The notes under the pieces: generated by a model
The model's input: the letters and a program-made list of their open reading frames with translations, nothing else
Database searches by the model: none
Told to the model about the DNA's origin: nothing
Source: Pseudomonadales bacterium
Lineage (GTDB): Bacteria; Pseudomonadota; Gammaproteobacteria; Pseudomonadales; Azotimanducaceae
Direction: 5' to 3'
Length of the DNA stretch: 10,900 nucleotides
Assembly (NCBI GenBank): GCA_022448765.1
Contig: JAKUTI010000079.1
Coordinates: 1-10,900 of the forward strand
In this document: positions 1 to 6,395 of the stretch, one piece after another
How positions within the stretch are numbered: position 1 is the stretch's first letter
How the letters are laid out: each line of letters begins with the position of its first letter
Made by a program: the position numbers and the translations under genes

Positions 1-542
1 ACATACGCCCTCTGTAAACGGACGTCTCGCCCTCCCGTTCGCACATCTACTATCACCACCAGCCGCGCTCCACCGGCTTCGAGCTTCATCTCCTCACGAC
101 CAGTGATATCGTCTCGCCGCGACACAATGACCAACACGCCGTTGCTCCAACCTGCATCGATTTGCCAGAAGTTGCGCTCGGTTCGGCCCCAGGTCACGTC
201 CCGATACGTACCGTTGGAATAACGAATGCCCAGGGAATCGTCGTTCTGTTCGATCACCAGCCGTGCAGCAGCAACGACTGGGAAATCCTGGACCACAAAG
301 GCGGCCGACGCGTTTACATTCTTTTGTTTCCCCCGCGCGATATCCAAATCCTCCGCACGACGAATAGCTCGCGCGTCGGGAGCCGAATCACTCGCGTTCG
401 CGTCCAGCAACCATTCTCCCGTTAGATTGAATCCAACGGGTATCGTGGGCGATAGTGATTCACATCCGACAAAAGCCGCCAAGACGAACACGAATGTAAG
501 TCGTCGTTTCGACACCTCGTTAGAGAAAGGTTTGAACGGCAT
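1..542 (-). CDS. Putative lipoprotein, C-terminus beyond the left edge
   Basis: The minus-strand frame stays open from an ATG at 542 to the window edge, giving about 180 visible codons with no stop. The N-terminus has a short polar stretch, a basic SKRR cluster (residues 11-14), a hydrophobic run LTFVFVLAAFVG, and Cys27 in a lipobox-like FVGC. This suggests export and lipidation at Cys27; Glu at +2 would favour the outer membrane in a Gram-negative cell. The mature part starts with a GEWLLD segment and looks beta-rich, including IEQNDDSLGIRYSNGTYRD. I cannot name a family or function. The ATG at 542 has GGAAGG at 551-556, 8 bases upstream. A GTG at 515 would still leave a complete signal peptide (Cys18). 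With the ATG, the gene overlaps the last 23 bases of the upstream hydrolase, which suggests cotranscription. No transmembrane segment other than the signal is visible. Confidence 0.75.
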   Translation of the reverse strand, partial: MPFKPFSNEVSKRRLTFVFVLAAFVGCESLSPTIPVGFNLTGEWLLDANASDSAPDARAIRRAEDLDIARGKQKNVNASAAFVVQDFPVVAAARLVIEQNDDSLGIRYSNGTYRDVTWGRTERNFWQIDAGWSNGVLVIVSRRDDITGREEMKLEAGGARLVVIVDVRTGGRDVRLQRAY

Positions 543-1350
543 CAAGAAAGCCTTCCGGTTTGTCGAGTGGCACCGGGTGACCCGAACCTGGAACTTCCAC
601 CAGCTGGCTGTTCTTGGCGATAGAGACGAACTTATCCGCCACGTCCCGCGACAGTAACGGGCTATGCTCCCCACGAATTAATAATGTGGGGACATTAAAC
701 GAAGCGACCGCATCCCAACCTTCGTCAACCGCAAGCCGAAGTCTTTGACTCCCCGGACCCCTCAAGGCGCGATCGTATCGGTAGGTCCATTTGCCTTCAT
801 CCGTTCTCATTAACGATGCGCGGACCCGATCGTAGTGATGGCCCTCGGGTGGAACTGGGTTATCAGCGCGTGCCCTTCGAAAGGCGTCTTCCACGGTATC
901 GAAGACGTCGCTACGTGCCACGCTTTGTTGAATGTTTTGAATTCCTTCTGCGGCAATCTCGGGCGCGATGTCGACGATGACTAATCGCGCGAGTTGCACG
1001 GGTCGCGCGCCGGCATAAGCGATAGCGACCATGCCTCCCATGGACAAACCCAATAAGACAAAACGCTCAAGCCGAAGAGCCGAAACGAACGCGTCCAAAT
1101 CTGCAACCATTTCCATGGTTCCGTATTGGTCCGCGGGAGCCCACTCGGTTTCGCCATGCCCGCGTTGGTCCAAGGCCAGTACTCGGTATTGCTTCGACAT
1201 GACGTTCGCAAACGCGTCCCACGAACGACAGTGGCCCGTGTAGCCGTGCAGCAACACCAAGTCGGGCGCATTGACCTGTTGCGATGTCCAATCCCGGTAA
1301 TGGAATCGCAACCCTCTCAGCTCGATCAATTCATCGATCACTTCCGTCAT
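520..1350 (-). CDS. Alpha/beta hydrolase (PcaD-like fold), unit A
   Basis: A 276-residue cytoplasmic alpha/beta hydrolase of usual family length. Visible marks are the oxyanion HG (35-36), the DQRGHGETEW strand/loop (61-70), the nucleophile elbow GLSMGG with Ser103, and the catalytic His258 in GSGHPVPL. The usual acid site after strand 6 reads IRGEHSPLLS. It has Glu228 rather than a clear Asp, so the acid is uncertain. The frame extends upstream to an ATG at 1515, but that extension reads through the spacer and into the divergent CMD gene. The ATG at 1350 has GGAGGA at 1356-1361, 5 bases away, and begins MTEVIDELIELRG, a normal family start. The reaction is unknown: esterase, enol-lactone hydrolase or C-C hydrolase are all possible. 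Divergence from a CMD gene recalls the PcaD/PcaC pairing of the beta-ketoadipate pathway, but sequence alone does not prove that role. Confidence 0.88.
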   Translation of the reverse strand: MTEVIDELIELRGLRFHYRDWTSQQVNAPDLVLLHGYTGHCRSWDAFANVMSKQYRVLALDQRGHGETEWAPADQYGTMEMVADLDAFVSALRLERFVLLGLSMGGMVAIAYAGARPVQLARLVIVDIAPEIAAEGIQNIQQSVARSDVFDTVEDAFRRARADNPVPPEGHHYDRVRASLMRTDEGKWTYRYDRALRGPGSQRLRLAVDEGWDAVASFNVPTLLIRGEHSPLLSRDVADKFVSIAKNSQLVEVPGSGHPVPLDKPEGFLDAVQTFL

Positions 1351-1402
1351 CCCAATCCTCCGAAACCGATACACTGCGACCACAAGCCGATGAGAAAACG
1401 AC
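1351..1402. promoter_or_regulatory. Divergent control region between units A and B
   Basis: Fifty-two bases separate the divergent starts at 1350 (minus) and 1403 (plus), so promoters for both units must lie here or inside the coding ends. I see no convincing sigma-70 pair in either direction and no clear palindrome. The call rests on gene layout alone. Confidence 0.4.
1356..1361 (-). promoter_or_regulatory. Ribosome binding site fixing the hydrolase start at 1350
   Basis: The minus strand reads GGAGGA followed by TTGGG and then ATG at 1350. This strong Shine-Dalgarno match is the main reason for preferring 1350 over the in-frame ATG at 1515. Confidence 0.8.
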
Positions 1403-1972
1403 ATGCAAGAACCAACCGTTCCGATGTTACCGAAAGAAGAAGCCGCACGCCGTGCCCACAACTCGGGAATGCAGGAACGTTTCGCCGATCTGAGCGTATT
1501 TCGTATCCTGCTCAATCATCCGCCGCTGGCTCAAGAGATTGCTAATACCCTCACCAGTCTACTTTTTGAGGACAACGTTCTAGATCCTCGGCTACGCGAA
1601 CTTCTCATCATGCGAATCGCCTGGATTAGGGGGTCGGATTACGAATGGACGCAGCACTGGCGCGTCGCACGCGGACTCGATATTCCAAGGGACGATCTTT
1701 TGGCCGTTCAAAACTGGGAAAACGCACCCCACTTATCCGACGCTGACCGAGCGGTCTTGCAGGCGACTGACGATTGTCTGGACCTTGGCTACATCCAACC
1801 GAGTACCTGGAAGTCAATTAAAGTTCACTTAACGACCGTCGCCGAGCATATCGAACTCGTCATTGCCATCGGTAACTGGATGCAGTTTGCCCAGTTACTC
1901 AGGAGTCTCAATGTTCCTCTCGAAGACGGCGTGAGGTCTTGGCCTCCTTTAGGAGAGAGCCCGCAGCCTTAA
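1403..1972 (+). CDS. Carboxymuconolactone decarboxylase (CMD) family protein
   Basis: A 189-residue, mostly helical protein of the CMD/AhpD superfamily. The core reads RELLIMRIAWIRGSDYEW then TQHWRVARGL (about 66-91). Glu81 and His85 sit in the YEWxxHxxxA arrangement that aligns with the family's conserved acid and histidine. The only cysteine is Cys125, so the CxxC redox pair of AhpD peroxidases is absent and a peroxidase role is unlikely. Family members decarboxylate gamma-carboxymuconolactone or are of unknown function, and this one may act on a lactone or carboxylated intermediate. It is cytoplasmic, with no signal or membrane segment. The start is the first ATG in frame, though its ribosome binding site (GATGAGA) is weak. 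It is first in unit B, 112 bases before the amidohydrolase, and diverges from the hydrolase of unit A. Confidence 0.85.
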   Translation: MQEPTVPMLPKEEAARRAHNSGMQERFADLSVFRILLNHPPLAQEIANTLTSLLFEDNVLDPRLRELLIMRIAWIRGSDYEWTQHWRVARGLDIPRDDLLAVQNWENAPHLSDADRAVLQATDDCLDLGYIQPSTWKSIKVHLTTVAEHIELVIAIGNWMQFAQLLRSLNVPLEDGVRSWPPLGESPQP

Positions 1973-2073
1973 GTTCCGACGCTCACGAGCGACCAAGTTT
2001 CAGAAGGGCCTGTCCTGCACTGGCTCCGGAAACCCTTGTCGAATTTACGGCGAACTACGGTACTCTTCGCTTT

Positions 2074-2078
2074 GAGGA
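2074..2078 (+). promoter_or_regulatory. Ribosome binding site of the amidohydrolase
   Basis: GAGGA lies 6 bases before the ATG at 2085 and supports that start. The 112-base gap upstream (1973-2084) otherwise holds only a short CGCTC/GAGCG inverted repeat at 1980-1991 and no clear promoter. Confidence 0.7.
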
Positions 2079-2084
2079 ACAAAC

Positions 2085-3230
2085 ATGAATTATCGGATCA
2101 TTTCGGCCGACTGCCACATCGACCTTCCATGGCTTCCTGAAGACCTTTTTACCAACGAGGCAGCCAGCCGCTTCAAAGATCGAATGCCCTTCGTTTCGGA
2201 GACCGAAAAGGGTCGATTCTGGGTGTCTCGAAACGGCGCTCAGTTCGGATTGCAAAACGGCATGGGGTCGGCCGGTCGAAAATATGTCCCCGGTCAGATT
2301 CACCGCTCGGACCGGATGGCTGACCAAGGCCTTTATAGCGACGGTGAACTCGGTATTCCCCGACTCACCGACCCGATGTTACGTATCAAGGATCAGGATC
2401 TCGATGGCGTGCAAGCGGAAGTCATTTATGGCGTCCTCGGGGCCTCGACCCGTCTCAACGATGACGACGCGGCTTCCGAGCTATTGCGTATTTATAACGA
2501 GTGGTTAGCAACGTTCTGCGATGCGGCTCCGGACAGGTTCGCAGGTTTGGCGAGTATTCCAAGCCACGATGTTACTGCCGCACTTACCGAAGTCGCTCGC
2601 GTGGCCAATCGTGGGGTATTACGAGGCGTTGAAGTAGCGAATACACACGACATGGCCCCACTCTTTGACACATCCTGGGAACCTCTTTGGGCGATGGCCG
2701 AAGAAGCAGGTCTTCCTGTCCACTATCACACAATCGGTCCACGTATCGACTACCACTTCGACGACCTAGCCCCGTTGCAAAAACGGCAAGCGTTCGCCGT
2801 GCACATTACGAGTTTCCAGCTCGCCATGGCAAAGATCATCATGGAGATCATTTACGGCGGGGTCTTGGAAGCACACCCGAAACTTAAAATTGTGATCGGC
2901 GAAAGTGGTATTGGTTGGATTCCTTACATCCTCGACCACATGGATCTTGAATGGGAGGATCAATTTAAAGACCTCACCCTAACCATGAAACCGTCCGAAT
3001 ATTGGAAGCGACAATGCTTCGCGACTTACCAGAGCGACCCCATCGGACTTCGCCTGCTCGACATACTGGGCGAGGACAATGTCATGTGGGGTAGTGATTT
3101 CCCGCATCCCGACGGTGTTTGGCCCGATTCCCAAGATTTCATCGAACGTGAATTTGCCGACGTTCCGGTCGCGATAAAAGAAAAGATTATCTGTAATAAC
3201 GCCGCCACGCTCTACAGGTTCAACGCTTGA
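2085..3230 (+). CDS. Metal-dependent amidohydrolase, amidohydrolase_2 (ACMSD/LigI-like) family
   Basis: A 381-residue TIM-barrel hydrolase or decarboxylase. The N-terminal strand gives SADCHID, with Asp9-x-His11 in place of the classic HxH, a common variant in this subgroup. His213 in PVHYHTIG matches the mid-barrel histidine, GESGIGWIPYILDHMD (272-287) is a subgroup hallmark, and Asp338 in WGSDFPHP supplies the final acidic ligand. The first 100 residues carry an insertion (about 20-100) that usually shapes the substrate pocket. Relatives include ACMSD, gamma-resorcylate and 5-carboxyvanillate decarboxylases and 2-pyrone-4,6-dicarboxylate lactonase. Non-oxidative decarboxylation or lactone hydrolysis of a ring-derived acid is therefore the best guess. 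It is probably cytoplasmic. The TGA stop overlaps the TTG start of the next hydrolase, which suggests translational coupling. Confidence 0.9.
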   Translation: MNYRIISADCHIDLPWLPEDLFTNEAASRFKDRMPFVSETEKGRFWVSRNGAQFGLQNGMGSAGRKYVPGQIHRSDRMADQGLYSDGELGIPRLTDPMLRIKDQDLDGVQAEVIYGVLGASTRLNDDDAASELLRIYNEWLATFCDAAPDRFAGLASIPSHDVTAALTEVARVANRGVLRGVEVANTHDMAPLFDTSWEPLWAMAEEAGLPVHYHTIGPRIDYHFDDLAPLQKRQAFAVHITSFQLAMAKIIMEIIYGGVLEAHPKLKIVIGESGIGWIPYILDHMDLEWEDQFKDLTLTMKPSEYWKRQCFATYQSDPIGLRLLDILGEDNVMWGSDFPHPDGVWPDSQDFIEREFADVPVAIKEKIICNNAATLYRFNA

Positions 3231-3973
3231 ATCGAGTACTGCACCGGGGTCAGTACATCGCCTATCAACGTTTCGAAGGATTACAGCAACCTGCATCGAC
3301 CGTCTTACTGCAGCACGGTCTTCTTAGCCAAAGAAAGTCATGGCTCGACGTCGGTTACGTCGAGGCCCTAAAAGCAAACTTCAACGTCATTACTGTCGAT
3401 TCGCTAGGGCACGGTGACAGTGACAAACCGAGGGACCCAAAGCTCTACGAGCGTAGCCGGCGAGCCGGACATATAGCCGCCGTGCTTGACGCCGAATCAA
3501 TCGAGTCCGTCCACTACATCGGGTATTCGATGGGTGGTTGGATCGGAACGGGGATGGCGTTGTACCATCCCGACCGACTCGCATCCCTGACGCTTGGCGG
3601 CTGGGACCCTGTCGGTGGGCTCTCCGCCGTGCCCGCATCAGGCACGTTTAACGATTTACTCGAACGCGCGCAAGATTCGGTGCCCACCTTGACGACATGG
3701 GTAACCAAGAACGTGTTGCCTGGCCTCGAAGCATGCTGGAAGGCATTACAGGAAACGCAAGGTTCTGAAGCCGCGCTCTCTTGTCTCAATGTCCCCGTAC
3801 TCCTCTGGTCCGGCTTAGCAGACGGGTGCTTAGACCCCCTCCAACGTCTCCAAGCACGGTACCCAGAGTATCGACTATTAACGGTGCCCGGGGATCATGT
3901 TGCAGCACGTATGGTTCACACGAGAGAAAGTATCGAGGGCCTTCTTAACTTTCTCGAACTCGCCGATAACTAG
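3227..3973 (+). CDS. Alpha/beta hydrolase coupled to the amidohydrolase
   Basis: A 248-residue cytoplasmic alpha/beta hydrolase with a complete classical triad: oxyanion QHG (29-31), GYSMGG with Ser101, Asp199 in GLADGCLD, and His224 in PGDHV. The VDSLGHGDSDKP segment (57-68) is typical of the esterase/MhpC-like group, but the cap domain between strands 6 and 7 is short. The start is TTG at 3227, sharing TTGA with the TGA stop of the amidohydrolase. AGGT lies about 8 bases upstream, and no better in-frame start precedes the conserved N-terminus. The tight coupling suggests the two enzymes act on consecutive steps, for example hydrolysing the amidohydrolase product or supplying its substrate. 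It is last in unit B and ends tail-to-tail with unit C at a shared CTAG. The exact substrate is unknown. Confidence 0.88.
   Translation: MNRVLHRGQYIAYQRFEGLQQPASTVLLQHGLLSQRKSWLDVGYVEALKANFNVITVDSLGHGDSDKPRDPKLYERSRRAGHIAAVLDAESIESVHYIGYSMGGWIGTGMALYHPDRLASLTLGGWDPVGGLSAVPASGTFNDLLERAQDSVPTLTTWVTKNVLPGLEACWKALQETQGSEAALSCLNVPVLLWSGLADGCLDPLQRLQARYPEYRLLTVPGDHVAARMVHTRESIEGLLNFLELADN
3970..3973. other. CTAG shared by two convergent stop codons
   Basis: The plus-strand hydrolase ends with TAG at 3971-3973 and the minus-strand PhyH gene ends with TAG read from 3972 to 3970. One palindromic CTAG therefore provides both stops. No intergenic DNA remains for a terminator, so transcripts of units B and C must overlap at their 3' ends. 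Confidence 0.95.
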
Positions 3974-4728
3974 GGGTTATCCAATACGCGCTCATGGGCT
4001 TCGACGGAAGGCGGTGCCATAAGTCGAAGTTGTTGTTCGGTGGCATCCGGATACGCCGACAGATCGAAGGATCTCTTGCGCCACGTCGAATGCGGCGGGC
4101 TGTATTTGTATAACAACGTCCGCCGCTCGTGATCCGCGGTCCACGTCGTTGTGCCATGAATGAGGGCTTCCGTAAAAATTAATACGTCGCCAGCCAACAA
4201 TTCGGGTTGGACCACGTAGTCCGTCGTTCTGTCAAAGCGGCGAACATCGTCCGGTAGCGCTTTGAGAAAATTGGTTTTGTGGCTTCCGGGGACGCAAACG
4301 AAACCACCATCGCCAGGCCGTGCATCCGTCAACGCCCATGTAGCTACGGTCAACCCATTACGCATAACTCCGTCGCTGTAATGATACCAATGGTCGGTCT
4401 CAAAGATTCTCGGTCCTCCGTGAAGGCTATTGTGGACAGCCCCCGCTTTCATGAATATGCAGTAATCATGGTCGATACGTAGGCGACTCCCGATCAATTC
4501 GATCAAGTAAGGCAACACTTTAGGATGATCGATTAGGTTGAGAAAACTCGGATGCCAGCGAGAAATGTCCTCCGTTCGGCGAAAAAGGTCATCGTCGGCT
4601 TGTTCCGGCCACACTGAATCAGCAAGCATCGAAAGTTCCTTGCATTCTTCCCGTGAGAGAACGCTTCTAATGACGAGGAAGCCATGAAGATCGAACCGAA
4701 ATTTTTCCTCATCTGTCATGACACCCAT
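3970..4728 (-). CDS. Phytanoyl-CoA dioxygenase (PhyH) family Fe(II)/2-oxoglutarate enzyme
   Basis: A 252-residue, probably cytoplasmic, oxygenase of the PhyH family. The N-terminus has DLHGFLVIRSVLS (13-25), the usual opening of PhyH proteins. The double-stranded beta-helix core shows HYSDGVMRNGL (116-126), WALTDARPGDGG (131-142), CVPGSHKTNF (145-154), AGDVLIFTEALIHG (179-192) and HERRTLLYKYSP (200-211). His191 is the likely distal iron ligand, and Arg202 or Arg203 is placed to bind 2-oxoglutarate. The proximal HxD motif is not obvious; His116 with Asp119 (HYSD) is the closest candidate. Such enzymes hydroxylate acyl-CoA or small-molecule substrates. The ATG at 4728 has AAGG 6 bases upstream; a second ATG at 4719 would lose only three residues. 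It is last in unit C, 70 bases after the thioesterase. Confidence 0.85.
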   Translation of the reverse strand: MGVMTDEEKFRFDLHGFLVIRSVLSREECKELSMLADSVWPEQADDDLFRRTEDISRWHPSFLNLIDHPKVLPYLIELIGSRLRIDHDYCIFMKAGAVHNSLHGGPRIFETDHWYHYSDGVMRNGLTVATWALTDARPGDGGFVCVPGSHKTNFLKALPDDVRRFDRTTDYVVQPELLAGDVLIFTEALIHGTTTWTADHERRTLLYKYSPPHSTWRKRSFDLSAYPDATEQQLRLMAPPSVEAHERVLDNP

Positions 4729-4798
4729 GCGACGCCTTAATGCGTTTGATGAGACGGTTCGGATCGCTTTCTCAACACCAGCGAGTGGATAGACCGAG

Positions 4799-5251
4799 TC
4801 ATGCTCGTGGTTCCATGATGGTGACAGTTCCCTGCGCGATCGCCGCTACACGCCCCTCGTTGAGCACGTCAATACGCACCACTGCTTGGGTCCGGCCGAA
4901 CGTCTGGATGGAGGCATAACCGTCGACGATGCCACGGCTCACGGGACGCGTGAGATTGATCTTGAATTCCGTCGTCGCGGCCCATTGCCCTTTTTTCATT
5001 ACCGGATAACAAACGGTGCCCAGCAGATGATCACAAAACGCAGACAAAACGCCCCCGTGCATGTTGCCAAACGACGTGAGTAACTCCTCACGTACTTCAA
5101 GTCTGCCCTGCATTGTTCCTGGACCAACAGCCACTGTTTCAAACCCAAGATAGCCATGCAACCCGCCTGCGATCGAGTCGTTGTCCATAAACGACCGAGC
5201 GACCTTCTCGTTGAACTCGAATGTGGGCCGAGTATCCGGCGAGTCTGTCAT
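4799..5251 (-). CDS. PaaI-family hotdog thioesterase
   Basis: A 150-residue single hotdog-domain protein of standard length for PaaI/4HBT thioesterases. The active-site helix reads NMHGGVLSAFCDHLLG (63-78), with His65-Gly-Gly for substrate positioning and Asp74 as the likely catalytic acid. Downstream strands TEFKINLTRPVSRG and GTVTIMEP complete the fold. It should hydrolyse a small or aromatic acyl-CoA in the cytoplasm, probably as a tetramer or dimer of dimers as in the family. The start at 5251 is supported by GGAGGA at 5260-5265, 8 bases upstream. It lies 47 bases after the dehydrogenase stop in unit C. Its own strong ribosome binding site suggests it is translated independently. A role in releasing the product or clearing dead-end CoA esters of this pathway is inferred. 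Confidence 0.9.
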   Translation of the reverse strand: MTDSPDTRPTFEFNEKVARSFMDNDSIAGGLHGYLGFETVAVGPGTMQGRLEVREELLTSFGNMHGGVLSAFCDHLLGTVCYPVMKKGQWAATTEFKINLTRPVSRGIVDGYASIQTFGRTQAVVRIDVLNEGRVAAIAQGTVTIMEPRA

Positions 5252-5259
5252 ACGGGTCG

Positions 5260-5265
5260 TCCTCC
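5260..5265 (-). promoter_or_regulatory. Ribosome binding site of the thioesterase
   Basis: The minus strand has GGAGGA 8 bases before the ATG at 5251, a full-strength Shine-Dalgarno that fixes this start. Confidence 0.75.
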
Positions 5266-5294
5266 AATCAGGTCTCTTTGCCCAGTCTACATGA

Positions 5295-5307
5295 CCCTCA
5301 GTGAGGG
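5295..5307 (-). repeat. Short hairpin at the 3' end of the dehydrogenase gene
   Basis: CCCTC and GAGGG pair around a 3-base loop, with the dehydrogenase stop codon inside the hairpin. No T-tract follows on the minus strand, so it is not a convincing terminator. It could mark or stabilise an mRNA end between the dehydrogenase and thioesterase genes, or be chance. Confidence 0.25.
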
Positions 5308-6395
5308 GGAATCAGGCAGGAATGGATGGATTCATCGCCCTCAATCTCCCGCGCCAACGTCCGAATAGCTAATTCCGCATCGGCCAATGGGAACTCGTGC
5401 GTGTGCATCAGGGTGAAATCAATGCGCCCGGACTCGATTAGCTTAATCGCTCGGTCGTACCCCGACGACGTCACTCCAATCGCACCCTTGATCGTTATTT
5501 CTTTCATCACAATGAGGTCACTGACGAACTCTTCAACTGGCTTGAATCCTTTCACGCCGGCCAGAACGATAGTCCCGCCGGGTCGAACCATGGAAAGCGC
5601 GTCAGTCACCGGTTGTGTCGCATACGAACTAACATCGATCACGACATCGGCACCGCTACCATCGGTGAGTTCCTTCACACGTCGCACGGCATCCTCGTTA
5701 TCGACGTCTACGGTGTAATCAGCGCCGTATAACGTCGCGACTTCGAGTTTACGAGCGTCCTCAGCAAGTCCCGTCACCATGATCGTTCCTGCACCCGCCT
5801 CCCGACAGGCGATCACGCTTGCTAACCCTCGCTGCCCTGGTCCCAGGATGACAACCGTGTCCCCAACACCCGTCTCCGGAATTTCCACCGCCCAACGAAA
5901 ACCGGCACCTAACGGGTTGAAAATAACCGCCGTCTCTGCCGGCAACGCCGCGTCCATTCGATGAACAATCGAGTTCGGGTGCAAGTACATGTATTGCGAG
6001 TAACCACCCCATAGACCGGGTGCCTCGGTAAGCGGGATGAACGAGTAAATTCGCCGGTTATCACATAAATGGTACGCGCCACCCAAGCACGGGTCACAGT
6101 GACGACAAGACAGCATTGTCTCAATTGCGACTCGATCACCGACGTCAACCCCCCAACGAGCCGCCGCGACATCACCGATTCGTGCGATCTTCCCAAGGGG
6201 CTCGTGACCCGGGATCACTGGAAAAGGTGTTCTGAGGACGCCCTCAAATTGTTCGTAATCGCTACCGCAAATACCGCATGCTTCTAGCTCCAGAATCGCA
6301 CTATCCGCATCGATATCGGGGATCGGTATGTCTCTCGCTTCGAGCTCGCGAGGCCCAACTTGAACCATCGCGAAGGAAGATTTGGGGATGTTCAT
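5298..6395 (-). CDS. Zinc-dependent alcohol dehydrogenase (MDR superfamily)
   Basis: A 365-residue medium-chain dehydrogenase that interconverts a secondary or primary alcohol and its carbonyl using NAD(P). The catalytic zinc site shows Cys43 in CGICGSD and His64-Glu65 in PGHEPLG. The structural zinc lobe is complete: Cys97, Cys100, Cys103 and Cys111. The Rossmann motif GPGQRG lies at 185-190. At the position where relatives carry an acidic or Cys zinc ligand (EPL or DPF), this protein has Asn160 in FNPLGAG; I recall similar sequences with this feature but cannot check. The ATG at 6395 overlaps the hydratase stop as ATGA, with GGTGGA 7 bases upstream, so the two are translationally coupled. 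Following an enoyl-CoA hydratase, oxidation of the newly made hydroxyl, as in beta-oxidation, is a natural reading, although hydroxyacyl-CoA oxidation is normally done by other families. Confidence 0.9.
   Translation of the reverse strand: MNIPKSSFAMVQVGPRELEARDIPIPDIDADSAILELEACGICGSDYEQFEGVLRTPFPVIPGHEPLGKIARIGDVAAARWGVDVGDRVAIETMLSCRHCDPCLGGAYHLCDNRRIYSFIPLTEAPGLWGGYSQYMYLHPNSIVHRMDAALPAETAVIFNPLGAGFRWAVEIPETGVGDTVVILGPGQRGLASVIACREAGAGTIMVTGLAEDARKLEVATLYGADYTVDVDNEDAVRRVKELTDGSGADVVIDVSSYATQPVTDALSMVRPGGTIVLAGVKGFKPVEEFVSDLIVMKEITIKGAIGVTSSGYDRAIKLIESGRIDFTLMHTHEFPLADAELAIRTLAREIEGDESIHSCLIPPH

Noticed and set aside
226..657. Plus-strand open frame of 143 codons
   Set aside because: It runs antisense to the lipoprotein and hydrolase genes, has a composition typical of a shadow frame and no recognisable domain.
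1351..1515. Upstream extension of the first hydrolase to an ATG at 1515
   Set aside because: The extra 55 residues are arginine-rich and lie antisense to the CMD gene. The ATG at 1350 has a strong ribosome binding site and a normal family N-terminus.
1126..1545. Plus-strand open frame of 139 codons
   Set aside because: It is antisense to the hydrolase and out of frame over the CMD start, with no domain and no ribosome binding site.
1980..1991. CGCTC/GAGCG inverted repeat just after the CMD gene as a terminator
   Set aside because: The loop is only two bases and no T-tract follows, so it is too weak to call; the downstream amidohydrolase may still be cotranscribed.
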